NCBI RefSeq assembly: GCF_051235805.1
Contig: NZ_JBPNXV010000001.1
Location: 806,001-870,000 of the forward strand
DNA: 64,000 bases
Reading direction: 5' to 3'
Source: Pseudothermotoga_B sp051235805
GTDB lineage: Bacteria > Thermotogota > Thermotogae > Thermotogales > DSM-5069
Made by a program: the position numbers and the translations under genes
In this document: positions 51,568 through 61,186 of the stretch, one piece after another
Position numbering within the stretch: the first letter of the stretch is position 1
Layout of the letters: each line of letters begins with the position of its first letter
Notes under the pieces: generated by a model
The model's database searches: none
Told to the model about the DNA's origin: nothing
What the model saw: only the letters and a program-made list of their open reading frames with translations

Positions 51568-53203
51568 GAAGTCTGCAAGACTCGACATCTACAATGCCAA
51601 GGTCTGAAAACTTGTAGCGAGGACTGACCGTGAGAGAAAGAACAGTTAGAAAAGTAAGAAGGTTTTTGTGGCTCGCACCGCTCTCTTTGAGCAGTTCTTC
51701 GATCTTCGTAAGATCTTTTGCAACATCTTCAACCTCTCTATCGCTTATGATTCCACCTATCTCGAGTGGCAACCTTACAAGATTGTCTCGATCGCAGTAA
51801 ACCATGCCACCGCCCATCTTGAAGAGTTCTTCAACTGCTCTTTTCATGCACCAGCTGCACTTACCTACGACGAGTAAGTTGTGTGAATCGTGGGCAAAAC
51901 TTGAGGCAAAAGCTCCTTTTTGCATACCAAGTCCTTTCAACAAACCCACGTGTCCTTTCAATGTTTTTCTGTGAAAAACACCGACGTTTACATAATTGCC
52001 CAAAGCAAAACCACTCTTTATCTTAACCTCTTCTTTCACAAGATCGGTAAAGGTATTGTTTTGATTCATAACAACCACATTCAGCTTTCTCACACCATCG
52101 TCAACATCTGTCAATTTGAAATCTTCTTCTGAAAGAAGCTTTGAGATGAAAAACTTCTCAAGGTAACTCTTCACAGCTTGGAATCTCAACTGAGAAAAGG
52201 GCACCCCATCGCAGTAGATCTCTGTTGGTTGTAAGCTTTCGAGATCCTCACACAAAAAGAAGCTTGCTCTCTTGCCCGGGGAAATGGCACCAAGATCTTT
52301 CAAACGAAGATAGCTTGCAGCCCTTATCGTTGCTGAGGCAATGGCGTCAAGCTTATCCCAACCATTTCTCACCGCCTCCACGACCACTTTGTTTAGGTGC
52401 CCATCGACTAACTTCGTTGGTGGCACATCGTCTGTGACCAAGAGCACACGTGATCTGTCTGGCAAGCTCATTATTGCTGTGATATTCTCTTCACTCAGGG
52501 ATTTTTCTTGCATCATCACACACATACCTTTTGAGAGTTCTTCGGCAATCTTCTTCTTGTTCATCAATGTGTGGTCTGAGCCTACACCCAGAAAGATGTA
52601 CTTTGAAAGTTCTTCACCAGAGAGGGTTGGACAATGTCCCTCGATCAACAAATTCTTTTCTTTTGCCACCTGAAGTATCTTCAAAAGCTTTTCATCGCCG
52701 TTCAAAAGTCCTCGATAGTCCATGACCTCTCCGAGAGCTATTACATTTTTATATCTTGCGAGTTCTTCAACATCTTCTGGTTCAATCACCGCATTCGCCG
52801 TTTCTAAGTTTTTCCGCGTGGTTGGTACACAGCTTGGGATGGCACAGTAGAAGCTCAGTGGCTGTCTTTCTGCATCTTCTATCATGAATTGAACTCCCAA
52901 TCTTCCAAAGACATTTGCCATCTCGTGTGGATCTTGAAGAACAGCAACAGTACCCTCTCTGAGGGCGGCTCTTGCAAAACTTCTGCAGTTCACAAGACTG
53001 CTTTCTACGTGCATGTGTGCATCTATCAAACCAGGCACAACGTACTTGCCGCCCAGATCGATAATCTCGCAGGGTTCGTTTGTTGTTATGTCATCTTCCT
53101 CAACCAATTCAAATCTTCCACCTAAGACTGAGAACCATCCCTTGAAGATCCTCTGTCTGCAAACATCGACGATTAAACCATCTTTGAAGATCTTTCTCTG
53201 CAA
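51554..53203 (-). CDS. ade: Adenine deaminase
   Basis: The 549-residue product starts at a TTG 7 bases after AGGAGG. It is an amidohydrolase: GLIDAHMHVESSLV (metal ligands), EGHCPTLSG, GSDHTLM and VTDDVPP (metal Asp), then the C-terminal Ade domain (FASSFAHDSHNLLVVG, CDRDNLVRLPLEIGGIISD). It turns adenine into hypoxanthine and ammonia. The start overlaps the end of a nucleoside phosphorylase gene, suggesting sequential purine salvage. Confidence 0.95.
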   Translation of the reverse strand: MQRKIFKDGLIVDVCRQRIFKGWFSVLGGRFELVEEDDITTNEPCEIIDLGGKYVVPGLIDAHMHVESSLVNCRSFARAALREGTVAVLQDPHEMANVFGRLGVQFMIEDAERQPLSFYCAIPSCVPTTRKNLETANAVIEPEDVEELARYKNVIALGEVMDYRGLLNGDEKLLKILQVAKEKNLLIEGHCPTLSGEELSKYIFLGVGSDHTLMNKKKIAEELSKGMCVMMQEKSLSEENITAIMSLPDRSRVLLVTDDVPPTKLVDGHLNKVVVEAVRNGWDKLDAIASATIRAASYLRLKDLGAISPGKRASFFLCEDLESLQPTEIYCDGVPFSQLRFQAVKSYLEKFFISKLLSEEDFKLTDVDDGVRKLNVVVMNQNNTFTDLVKEEVKIKSGFALGNYVNVGVFHRKTLKGHVGLLKGLGMQKGAFASSFAHDSHNLLVVGKCSWCMKRAVEELFKMGGGMVYCDRDNLVRLPLEIGGIISDREVEDVAKDLTKIEELLKESGASHKNLLTFLTVLSLTVSPRYKFSDLGIVDVESCRLLRNL

Positions 53204-53940
53204 CTCTTATCCTCCTCGATCAATATCTGGACTGCCCTTATCGCAACGTCTATTGCCTTTTGCTCTGCCACTCTGAACAATCTCTCTTTTTCCTCCAAGG
53301 TTGGTTGTGGTTTGAGCCATATGTTGGAATCAGTCGCCAAGATTGCTCCGGTTCTAACGCGCCTCATACTCCCCAGGATGAAGAGAATTGCACATTCTTG
53401 CTCTGAAGCAACGATTCCACAATCTGTGAGAAATCTGTTTAAAGATTCATCTTGGACGTAATAAGCATCGCGTGTATAGACGATGCCGTGATAGAATGGA
53501 TAACCAAGTTCTTTAAAAGCTTCTATAATGCTCAGAGTTACATCGATGTCCGCAACAGCAGGAAAAGGTGCTGGTGCGTAAGCGTGTGAGGTACCTTCCC
53601 CGCGATAAGCAGCAGTTGCCACAACAAGAGACCCAATGGGCATCTCTGGTTGACGTGAGCCCGCAGAGCCCACCCTTATAAAGGTCTTTGCACCAACTCT
53701 TATCAATTCTTCAATCGCAATCGATGCCGAAGGTCCTCCAATACCAGTGGAGCAAACGCTCACCTTCACACCATTAACAGTTCCAGTGTAAACATGATAA
53801 GCACGGTTCTTGGAGATCAGCTGAGCCTTTTCAAGTCTTTGGGCAATCTTTTCTGCGCGCGCTTCATCACCAGGTACCAAGACATACTCACCCACGTCTC
53901 CTGGCTTACAGCGTATGTGTTTTTGTAGATCCACAATCAT
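53173..53940 (-). CDS. PNP/UDP-family nucleoside phosphorylase
   Basis: The 255-residue product has the family markers: VPGDEARAEKIAQ (phosphate loop), STGIGGPSASIAIEELI, FIRVGSAGS and a MxxE-like block ASEQECAILFIL. It splits nucleosides with phosphate to base and ribose 1-phosphate. The family includes uridine and purine phosphorylases, and this window cannot decide the base. The neighbour ade favours a purine. It overlaps both neighbouring genes (ATGA upstream, 31 bases with ade). Confidence 0.92.
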   Translation of the reverse strand: MIVDLQKHIRCKPGDVGEYVLVPGDEARAEKIAQRLEKAQLISKNRAYHVYTGTVNGVKVSVCSTGIGGPSASIAIEELIRVGAKTFIRVGSAGSRQPEMPIGSLVVATAAYRGEGTSHAYAPAPFPAVADIDVTLSIIEAFKELGYPFYHGIVYTRDAYYVQDESLNRFLTDCGIVASEQECAILFILGSMRRVRTGAILATDSNIWLKPQPTLEEKERLFRVAEQKAIDVAIRAVQILIEEDKSCRERSSKMV

Positions 53941-54995
53941 TCCTCCTTCAGAGCAATCAGATGATCGGATGCAATGTGAACAAAGACCCGGTTAGTATCT
54001 GAAAAAGCTTTTTCTTCACTCACTTCAACAACAAACTGCTTGTCTTCGACTGAAACCATGACGGCAAGATTTTCTCCCTGAAAGAGCTTTGCGGTAATGA
54101 TGCCAGGCAGTCTGTTCTCGCCATCTTGTGTTTCTATTCCTATCTTTCTCGATCTTGCCATCAAGGTCACATTATCTTCGACTTCAAGCTTAGTGGTAAA
54201 TCTTGCGCGAATTAGCCTGCCTTGAACGAGCACAAATGCATGGTTCTCAAAGACCTTCTTGACAACACCGGAGGCGATTTCCTGAAAACCCATGAATCTG
54301 GCGACGAACTTGCTCTTCGGGTTGAAAAAGATCTCCTGGGGGCTATCGAGTTGTTCTATCTTTCCTTGGTTCATCACAGCCACTCTATCTGACAAGGCGA
54401 TAGCCTCAGATTGATCGTGAGTTACATAGACCGTAGTGATACCTAACTCTTGTTGAATGCGTCTTATCTCGTTGCGCATTTCCAGTCTCAGATTGGCATC
54501 GAGATTAGAAAGAGGTTCATCCATGAGTAAGAGATCTGGTTCTATGACAATAGCGCGAGCGATACCAACCCTTTGTTGCTGCCCGCCAGAGAGCTGGGCT
54601 GGGAGTCTGTCTTCCAAACCCTGCAACCCAACCATCGCGATCGCGCGCTTGACTCGCCTTTCGATCTCAGTTCTTTCAAGTTTTCTCATCTTCAAACCAA
54701 AGGCAATGTTTTGAAAAACGTTCATATGCGGAAAGAGTGCATAATTTTGAAAAACTATACCCATCTTTCTCTTGTGCGCCGGTAAATGTGTGTAATCAGC
54801 TTTGTTGACGATGATTTTGCCTTCAGTCGGTGTTAGGAAACCTGCGATCAATCTTAGAGTCGTAGTCTTACCACATCCAGAAGGACCAAGCAGCGAGAGG
54901 AACTGCCCTTTTTCGACCGAAAGATTAAAATTCTTCAGAACAGCTGTGTCTTTTTGGTAACCTACGCTGATATCAACCAATTGTAGAAAACTCAT
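53937..54995 (-). CDS. ABC transporter ATPase (PotA type)
   Basis: The 352-residue product is best started at the ATG 6 bases after AGGGG. It has Walker A (GPSGCGKTT), the Q-loop (VFQNYALFPHM), signature LSGGQQQRVGIARAI, Walker B (LLLMDEPLSNLD) and VTHDQSEA, followed by a C-terminal TOBE domain (residues 270-350). This is the form found with spermidine/putrescine, Fe3+ and related transporters. It is fourth in the operon. Confidence 0.94.
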   Translation of the reverse strand: MSFLQLVDISVGYQKDTAVLKNFNLSVEKGQFLSLLGPSGCGKTTTLRLIAGFLTPTEGKIIVNKADYTHLPAHKRKMGIVFQNYALFPHMNVFQNIAFGLKMRKLERTEIERRVKRAIAMVGLQGLEDRLPAQLSGGQQQRVGIARAIVIEPDLLLMDEPLSNLDANLRLEMRNEIRRIQQELGITTVYVTHDQSEAIALSDRVAVMNQGKIEQLDSPQEIFFNPKSKFVARFMGFQEIASGVVKKVFENHAFVLVQGRLIRARFTTKLEVEDNVTLMARSRKIGIETQDGENRLPGIITAKLFQGENLAVMVSVEDKQFVVEVSEEKAFSDTNRVFVHIASDHLIALKEE

Positions 54996-55005
54996 CTTCA
55001 TCCCC

Positions 55006-55785
55006 TCACAAGAGTTTCGAGATGCCAAAGGCTTTCTGTGCCAGCAAAACCACAGCAAGAGTCGCACCAATCAATAGTGTTGACAGAGCTGCTATGCTTG
55101 GGTTGTAGTAGTACTCCATGTAGGTCATCATAACGATCGGTAATGTGCTTACACCCGGACCTGTGAGAAAAAGAGAGATAGGAACGTTGTTGAAAGAAGT
55201 GATAAAGGTCAAAATAAAAGCTGAAACTATGCCAACTCTTATGTTTGGCAGAACGATCAGAAAGAAATTTCTCAGTGGTGTTGCACCTAAACTCCTTGCA
55301 GCCTCTTCTATTGAGACTGGGAAGTTCACAAGACTTGAAATAGTCGATCTCACAACGTAAGGTAAGACAATCGCCGTATGACCTATGAGCAGTGTTGTTT
55401 CAATCTTAAAAATATTGAGCAGTACAAAAAATCTGAGCAAAGCAAGACCTGCAACCATACCAGGTATTATCACAGGAAGCGTTGTTACGAGTTCGACAAA
55501 AGCCTTCATTCTGAAGTCGTATCTTGCCGTCACATACCCCACAGGTACTCCAAATAGAAGCGCCAGCAGTGAAGAGAGCATTGCCAGCCTCAAACTCAGT
55601 ATGAAACTTTTTTGAAACATGGGCATCGCGATGACCTTCTTGAACCAAAAGAGTGTGAAACCCGTTGTTGGGAATCTCAAAGTCGATGTTGGCTCGAATG
55701 ACGCAAAGAAGATCACCAAGAACGGTCCAAGCAGGATCAAAAGCGCAACAAATAGCATGAAAATCAACCACTTATTTGTTTTCAT
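55006..55785 (-). CDS. ABC transporter permease (PotC type)
   Basis: The 259-residue product has six hydrophobic segments and the EAA loop EEAARSLGATPLRNFFLIVLP. It resembles PotC/YdcV permeases. It overlaps the upstream permease gene in an ATGA and precedes the ATPase gene. It forms the channel with the PotB-type protein. Confidence 0.93.
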   Translation of the reverse strand: MKTNKWLIFMLFVALLILLGPFLVIFFASFEPTSTLRFPTTGFTLFWFKKVIAMPMFQKSFILSLRLAMLSSLLALLFGVPVGYVTARYDFRMKAFVELVTTLPVIIPGMVAGLALLRFFVLLNIFKIETTLLIGHTAIVLPYVVRSTISSLVNFPVSIEEAARSLGATPLRNFFLIVLPNIRVGIVSAFILTFITSFNNVPISLFLTGPGVSTLPIVMMTYMEYYYNPSIAALSTLLIGATLAVVLLAQKAFGISKLL

Positions 55786-56600
55786 TTCTTAACACCAGCC
55801 TTGGTCACAATCCTTGAACCGTAGTTGACGGCAAGCGTCGTTAAAAACATCACAACGGCTATTACAGTTGCCATGTTCCAATCCAATGTCACAGAGGCTT
55901 TCTGAAAGAGTAAAGTGCTCAACATTAAAACGCGACTACCACCCAAGACTGCCGGAGTCACATAAGCAGTGATGCAACCAGTGAAGACCAGTGTGCATCC
56001 ACTCACGATGCCCTCGCTCGTCAAAGGCAGATAGATCTTCGTAAAAAGATGAAAACCACTCGCGCCCAAGCTTTTCGCAGCCAACGGAACATCTTTTGGC
56101 ATATTCTCCAGTGCGCTGGTCAAAGAGATTATCATCAGTGGGAGAAAGAGTTGAAGAAGCCCCAAGAAAACTGCACCCGGTGTGTACAATAGTCTAACTG
56201 GCTCGCTGGTGATTTTCAGTGAAGTCAAGAGATTGTTCACCATACCCTCTCTGCCCAGTACAGCGAGCCACGAGAAGGTCCTTGCAACAGGGTTGGTCAT
56301 CTGTGGAAAGACAACCAATGTCAAAAGAAGGCTTTTTAATGAATCACTCTTGACATTCACAATTGCCGTTGCCGCTGGATATCCTATCGCAACCGATGCC
56401 GCTACAACCAAGAGTCCCATCCAAAGACTGCGAAAATAGGCAACCCTCGAGACACGCTGTGTGAAGAACTGCAAGTACTTACCAAAAACCCAGCCCTTGC
56501 CGGGCTGGTAGACACTCTCTGCAAGTACTGCCAAAAGTGGTAGTACAAAGAAAATAAAAAGAAAGATCAAAGCCGGTACCAACAAAAGATATCTCTTCAT
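55782..56600 (-). CDS. ABC transporter permease (PotB type)
   Basis: The 272-residue product has six hydrophobic segments, starting RYLLLVPALIFLFIFFVLPL, and the EAA loop PLAAKSLGASGFHLFTKIYL. It resembles PotB-type permeases. Its start lies one base after the stop of the substrate-binding gene. Confidence 0.93.
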   Translation of the reverse strand: MKRYLLLVPALIFLFIFFVLPLLAVLAESVYQPGKGWVFGKYLQFFTQRVSRVAYFRSLWMGLLVVAASVAIGYPAATAIVNVKSDSLKSLLLTLVVFPQMTNPVARTFSWLAVLGREGMVNNLLTSLKITSEPVRLLYTPGAVFLGLLQLFLPLMIISLTSALENMPKDVPLAAKSLGASGFHLFTKIYLPLTSEGIVSGCTLVFTGCITAYVTPAVLGGSRVLMLSTLLFQKASVTLDWNMATVIAVVMFLTTLAVNYGSRIVTKAGVKK

Positions 56601-56601
56601 A

Positions 56602-57621
56602 TCACTGGGCTATCAACTTGTTCCATTTATCAATCCACTTGTCGTAGTTTTCAACGATGAAGTTTGTATCGTAAAATACTAAGGATTTAATATGCTCGAT
56701 ACCATACGTCAGTTTCTCTGCTATTTCGGGTGGTACTACTACTTTTGTGTTCACAGGTGAATCAACAAGATCCATCGCCTCATTGTACTGCACTTGCTCA
56801 CTGATCAGAAAATCGATGTACTTGTAAGCTGCATCCAAGTTCTTGGTACCCTTCACAATACTTATTACATTCAAGAAACCAAGCATTCCGTCTTCTGGAA
56901 TTACCCAAGCCAGCGGCAAGCCTGTGTCAAGAAACTGCCCCCACGAGAACCTGGTCACAGGTGCCATCCAGACCTCACCCATCTTGAAAAGATTTATGAG
57001 TTCCGAAGAGGTCTTGTAGAATGTGACGACGTTCTTTGAGAGTTCACGCACTTTCTCGTAAGCAACCTTCAGTTCAGGATCATATGGGTCTGCTCCGAAG
57101 ATCTTGTTGAAGTGCATCATCATTACAGGTCCTTGCGTGGTGGTAATGTCTGGGAGACTTATGTGGTTCGCCACGTCTTTTGCCCAGAAGTCTTTCCAAG
57201 AAGTAACAGGCCTTTTGATCTTGTCTGTGCGGTAGACGATCCCAAGGCTGTACACGGTATAGCCAACGCCATAATTACCCTTGATCGGGTCTTTTGCAAA
57301 ATCGTAAATGTCGTTGTAGTTGCTGAGCTTTGTCACATCGATAGGTTGCAGTATACCATTTTTCACCGCAAGAGCAGCAAAATAATCTGCGAAGTGAACA
57401 ACATCGATCACAGGGTTGTCTTTCTGAGAGATCAATTTTGTCAATCTGACTGAGTTGTTTCCAACCTCTCGAACGATCTCGATGCCGTATTTCTCTAAGA
57501 ACGGCTTGCTGATATTTTTGTCCAAGAGATCGAGGTTGAAACCCCAGGTAGAGACGTTGAGTTTGCTGGCAAAACCTATCGATAGAAGAGCCAAACAGAG
57601 CAAAACCACTAATTTTTTCAT
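56602..57621 (-). CDS. ABC transporter substrate-binding protein (PotD-like)
   Basis: The 339-residue product starts at an ATG behind GGGAGGG. After a signal peptide (KKLVVLLCLALLSIGFAS) it has the PotD-like fold (VSTWGFNLDLLDK, DVVHFADYFAALAVKNGIL, YTVYSLGIVYRTDKI). The family takes polyamines, Fe3+, thiamine or other small ligands. Its operon ends in nucleoside phosphorylase and adenine deaminase, so a nucleoside or purine ligand is plausible but unproven. Confidence 0.9.
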   Translation of the reverse strand: MKKLVVLLCLALLSIGFASKLNVSTWGFNLDLLDKNISKPFLEKYGIEIVREVGNNSVRLTKLISQKDNPVIDVVHFADYFAALAVKNGILQPIDVTKLSNYNDIYDFAKDPIKGNYGVGYTVYSLGIVYRTDKIKRPVTSWKDFWAKDVANHISLPDITTTQGPVMMMHFNKIFGADPYDPELKVAYEKVRELSKNVVTFYKTSSELINLFKMGEVWMAPVTRFSWGQFLDTGLPLAWVIPEDGMLGFLNVISIVKGTKNLDAAYKYIDFLISEQVQYNEAMDLVDSPVNTKVVVPPEIAEKLTYGIEHIKSLVFYDTNFIVENYDKWIDKWNKLIAQ

Positions 57622-57756
57622 ACCAATCCCTCCCACTTGGGTTTAGTGAAATTATACTACAGCTATCTTCTTCCTTTCAAGAATTGTCTCGCAATTCTTT
57701 CTCTTTGAGCTGTTTCATCCCTTTGAAAAATCAAGATTTCTTTTTTCTCACCAACG

Positions 57757-58000
57757 GAACCACTTGCCCCAGATGATATAGAAGTCTCAAGAAAATACAC
57801 TGGTCTTCAGATAAAGCCCTTGTCCTACAAGCAAGCTACACAAATGGAATGAACAGCATAGCAAAGCGCACGAAGAGTTTGAGAAAAAATTCAATGCCAA
57901 AGTCTTCGTAATCTTCTCAAGTGAAGAAAGAGTGCATAATCATGAGATCTTCGAAGAGATCAAAAAAGAAATAGAAAAGCTCAGGTCTAAAGGTCAATGA
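57757..58000 (+). pseudogene. Frameshifted coding remnant of unknown family
   Basis: One frame reads EPLAPDDIEVSRKYTGLQIK and on to a stop after QATQME. Just there the next frame continues KWNEQHSKAHEEFEKKFNAK, then FVIFSSEERVHNHEIFEEI and a TGA at 57998. The joined text looks like a real protein end, so one frameshift near 57845 is likely. No start or family was found. The bases from 57640 to 57756 hold the promoter side of the PotABCD-type operon (which runs on the other strand). Confidence 0.4.
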
Positions 58001-58006
58001 GAGACA

Positions 58007-58132
58007 TCAAAAGTTGAACGATGAGACTATTCCAACGATCCTCTCAGCAGAGTTGCCATTCCCATACAAATCACAAGGATATTTAACATCTTTGTCTTCC
58101 AAAAGCAGGTCTAACAGATGCTCAGCGTCTGA
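58007..58132 (-). pseudogene. C-terminal fragment of UDP-GlcNAc 2-epimerase (wecB)
   Basis: This minus-strand frame reads SDAEHLLDLLLEDKDVKYPC, then DLYGNGNSAERIVGIVSSF and stop. The end matches the normal WecB C-terminus (a 'PYGDGxASxRIVxIL' pattern). Nothing of the rest of the gene is present. It abuts the truncated GH4 gene, so a deletion probably joined the two. Confidence 0.55.
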
Positions 58133-59129
58133 AAGAAGGAATATCACGAGAAAGTGGTGTGTTTAAAATCTTCTTCAAGTCCTTGAATTTAAGAGAACTG
58201 TCCTTGGCAAAACTTTTTATCATATCAACAGCAGTTCCAAGTTCTCTGTAGAACCAATCTCTTCCAACTTCTGAATCTGGTCCACCCCATGGTTCTCCAT
58301 ACCAGCGTTTTTTGGTCTGAAGATCGAAATGGTAAACCCACGGTGTGTTCCTTGGAGTGTCGCCGATGGGCATTAAGCCGTAGAATTTGTACATCTCAAT
58401 GGCAGCAGGGGATAACTGTAAATCAAATGGATTGGTTGGTTTCACTTCGCATGAATGCTTTTCAATCCAATCATCTAAAACCTCATAGGCGTTTTTGCCA
58501 TCATATATAAACCTGTTGAGCCATATAGCATGGTTGAACCCTGCCACCTGCCAATCGAGTTTCTCAGCATCTAACCCAAGCTTTTGTGCCAAATCGAAAA
58601 CACCGCGATAACCATGACAGAAGCCTACAACCTTGGTGTTGCTACACCGCGATATAAGGTTTACCCCTTCGAAAACAGGGTTTGCTACTAAAAGCAGATA
58701 CGCACGTGGACAGAGTCTTTCCATGGAACGCGCCAGATCAACGAAGAACTTCAACTAGTTGAAATTGCTCAAAGTGTAATAATTCGAGACCATGTTCAGT
58801 TCCTGTGCGTCTATGCCTCTGTAGTAGCCGTACTTTTCTGAAATCTTTCTGACCTGCTCCAAATAAGCACTTCCACCCACCTGTGCGGTGTTGATGACAA
58901 AATCAGCCCCATCTAAGGCTTGTTCAAGCCGTGTTGTTTTTTCAAAAGACAGCCTCGCACCAAGTTCTTGAACGTACCTTCCTGCCAGAGCATGAACTGC
59001 ATCCAATCTTTCTTCATCCACGTCCATCAAAGCAACCGTCGTTCCTTGAAGTGTAGAGATTTTGCAAAGGTCGTTGACTATATTCATCGAGAACACCGCA
59101 CTTCCAGCACCAGTCACTGAGATCTTCAC
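58122..59129 (-). pseudogene. GH4 glycosidase pseudogene (AglA/galacturonase-like)
   Basis: A GTG at 59129, with GGGGG upstream, starts VKISVTGAGSAVFSMNIVND, a typical NAD-binding GH4 start, then RGIDAQELNMVSNYYTLSNF. An in-frame TAG at 58755-58757 replaces the Gln expected before LKFFVDLARSMERL. The frame then resumes: ANPVFEGVNL, CHGYRGVFDL, NHAIWLNR, LSPAAIEMYKFYGLMPIGDT and KRWYGEPWGG. It ends at about residue 335, where related proteins have about 480, and joins the wecB tail. Two independent lesions make it non-functional. Confidence 0.85.
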
Positions 59130-59279
59130 TCTCAACCCCCCCAGTTGCAAAGTAATTTGTTGAGATTCTACATCGGACTCATTGACCAGGTGAAATAAAA
59201 TCTTGTTGATAATGAAAAGCACGCAGAGACTTTGAAAAGAGAAAGGCTTATCTTTTGTTTGGTCTGTAAGCAAGAAAGT

Positions 59280-60218
59280 TTACCGTTCTTCTTTCAATCG
59301 ATTCAGCAACCCTTCAATGATGTACATCAAGGTCTCACCAGAAAGATTCTCTGTGTAACTTCTTTCTTCTACAGTCACATTGAGTTGCGCTCCCGATTTG
59401 TCCACACCGCTGAAGTATTGAGTCTTCTTAACATTTTCAACGCCCAGACCAATTGCGTCCTTGTACGCTTGCATTGAAATAATCTTCGAAAGCTCAATGT
59501 TCAAAGTTCTCTTTTTGCCAAAGAAAACGATCCTTTTATCTGTGATTGCCAACAGCCCACTATCAATCGTTTGGAGTTCTTCTGTTGAAGCACTCGTTGC
59601 GTCGAACTCACCAAGGTTGATACTGAGATCTTTGGCTATTCGAAAGCTGGGACCAACATAACCACCGTATGACTCTGTCACAGTTCTCGACTCTAAGAAT
59701 GAGATGTTCTGCAGACTCAAGACCAATCTTTCATCTTTTTTCAAGAATAGCGGTGGCTTTTCCTTGATCTGAAACTGGATTTGGATCTTTCCTTTTCGCA
59801 GTTCGTCCAGCCACCTTTGCCTGTCAATCTTTTGTTGTTTCTCGTCTGAGACTCCCCCATCGGCGATCCTCTTCCATTCTCTCGCACTCAAGACTTTGTG
59901 ACCGTACTCTTTCCAAACAAGGTTGGAAGTATCTTGAACCTCAGCCAGTTCATATTTGCCCCGTTTCTCCACAAAGACTGCTCCACAGTAAGCGCATTTG
60001 ATCTGTCTGATCGTCAGAAGTCCAAAAACTGTCTTTTTTTCAACAGGATAAAGCTTCAATTCCTTGCACACAGGACATTTATCCATATAAAGAAGATTTT
60101 CATTGATCTCTTTCTCTCTCGAAGATGGGTTTTTTGGTGGTTCTGGCAGTGGTGCACCACAGTTGCTGCAGAATTTACCTTCATCCTCGAAACCGCAGTT
60201 AGGGCATCTTACCTTCAC
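59280..60218 (-). CDS. Double zinc-ribbon protein with a PH/GRAM-like domain
   Basis: The 312-residue product starts MKVRCPNCGFEDEGKFCSNC, a zinc ribbon of the kind found at the start of many stress-related proteins. A second ribbon follows (CPVCKELKLY ... CAYCGAVF). A short basic helical region precedes a beta-rich C-terminal domain (LAITDKRIVFFGKKRTLNIE, then LSKIISMQAYKD), which matches a bacterial PH/GRAM-like lipid- or protein-binding fold. No enzyme motif is seen. Function unknown; likely cytoplasmic. Confidence 0.7.
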   Translation of the reverse strand: MKVRCPNCGFEDEGKFCSNCGAPLPEPPKNPSSREKEINENLLYMDKCPVCKELKLYPVEKKTVFGLLTIRQIKCAYCGAVFVEKRGKYELAEVQDTSNLVWKEYGHKVLSAREWKRIADGGVSDEKQQKIDRQRWLDELRKGKIQIQFQIKEKPPLFLKKDERLVLSLQNISFLESRTVTESYGGYVGPSFRIAKDLSINLGEFDATSASTEELQTIDSGLLAITDKRIVFFGKKRTLNIELSKIISMQAYKDAIGLGVENVKKTQYFSGVDKSGAQLNVTVEERSYTENLSGETLMYIIEGLLNRLKEER

Positions 60219-60680
60219 AAAAGACCCCCCTTAATATTACTTTGCTCTTACCGATATCTGGCTTAAGACAGCCAAGAATATCTCTGAAATTGACTAAGAA
60301 ATCTTACAAAGCAACCCCACACAGATTTGATTGAACTCTCATTTTTATTATAACTTTAGATTGCAAGAAGTTGACTTTACCCTGCCCAATTTTTGTGTCA
60401 GGGTGAGTTTTCAGACAAACAATATGGAATCTTTCTTTTTTTAGAATGGTCCTAAATCTGTTTTTTGATGGCACTGACTAAACAAAGACAATCTTCACGT
60501 GTTGTGTTGCAAGATATTTTTGTATACTCTCACAAAAGCAAGAAACTCGCATCAGAAAGATATTTTTACCTTCAACAACCACTTAGCCATGTCTAAGTTC
60601 CAATTCACAGCTTTAGAGCCAGTTCAGTAGAGTTTTTGCCATCTTTTTCTTTGTAGGACTGTCTTTCCAACATTCTTGTA
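60219..60680. other. Intergenic region upstream of the DUF1659 module
   Basis: About 460 AT-rich bases with no convincing coding frame, between divergently arranged genes. No RNA gene was recognised. Confidence 0.45.
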
Positions 60681-60726
60681 ATAGTATACTATCGTATACT
60701 ATATAGTGGGACAAGTACCCGGGTAC
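60681..60726 (+). promoter_or_regulatory. Nested palindromes upstream of the DUF1659 module
   Basis: ATAGTATA / TATACTAT (60681-60702, 6-base centre) is followed by the perfect 12-bp palindrome GTACCCGGGTAC at 60715-60726, which is flanked by GGGA and TCCC. The first overlaps likely -10 sequence (TATACT); the second lies in the 5' leader before GGGAGGTG. Together they suggest tight regulation. Confidence 0.5.
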
Positions 60727-60753
60727 TCCCAAGAAAAAGAGGGAGGTGTTGGT

Positions 60754-60948
60754 GTGAAACAGCTGAGGATTGTTTACAACACCGGAGAGCTTTCTGAAGC
60801 CGGCAGACCTGTGCTGCGCAGAAACCTGATCGATGTGGAGGACTCTATCACTTCACAAGCGGCGTTACAGATTGCCCAGATCATCGACTCTTTGACAGAC
60901 TACACACTTCAGGAAGCCTATTTGATCACCACAACACAACTCTATTGA
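60754..60948 (+). CDS. DUF1659-family small protein
   Basis: The 64-residue product starts at a GTG behind GGGAGGTG. It reads VKQLRIVYNTGELSEAGRPV, then LRRNLIDVEDSITSQAALQI, matching the pattern of DUF1659 proteins known from Firmicutes. Such proteins almost always sit beside a DUF2922 gene, as here. Function unknown. Confidence 0.75.
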   Translation: MKQLRIVYNTGELSEAGRPVLRRNLIDVEDSITSQAALQIAQIIDSLTDYTLQEAYLITTTQLY

Positions 60949-60965
60949 TGAAAGGAGGTTAGATC

Positions 60966-61175
60966 ATGAAGAGATTGTTTCTCGACTTTGTAAACCCTGC
61001 GGATGGTAAAAGAAGGAGAATCACCGTTCAAGCGCCTAAGGAAGATCTAACCAGCGAAGAGGTCTCACAGGCAATGGATCAACTCATCACCTTGGGTGCT
61101 ATACCAAGCGGTTATGTAAAGGACAGAGCTGCAATAGTTGAAACCACCACCAACGAGTTCTTCAATCTTCTTTAG
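60966..61175 (+). CDS. DUF2922-family small protein
   Basis: The 69-residue product starts at an ATG behind AAAGGAGG. It begins MKRLFLDFVNPADGKRRRIT and ends with SGYVKDRAAIVETTTNEFFN, the DUF2922 pattern. It follows the DUF1659 gene by 17 bases. In Firmicutes this pair often lies near YvrJ-like membrane proteins and sigma-like factors. Function unknown. Confidence 0.75.
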   Translation: MKRLFLDFVNPADGKRRRITVQAPKEDLTSEEVSQAMDQLITLGAIPSGYVKDRAAIVETTTNEFFNLL

Positions 61176-61186
61176 GAAGTGATACT

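Noticed and set aside
60715..60726. GTACCCGGGTAC as a restriction-type site or assembly linker
   Set aside because: It is embedded in natural-looking flanks (GGGA/TCCC) directly before a functional ribosome site, so a regulatory role is more likely than an artefact.
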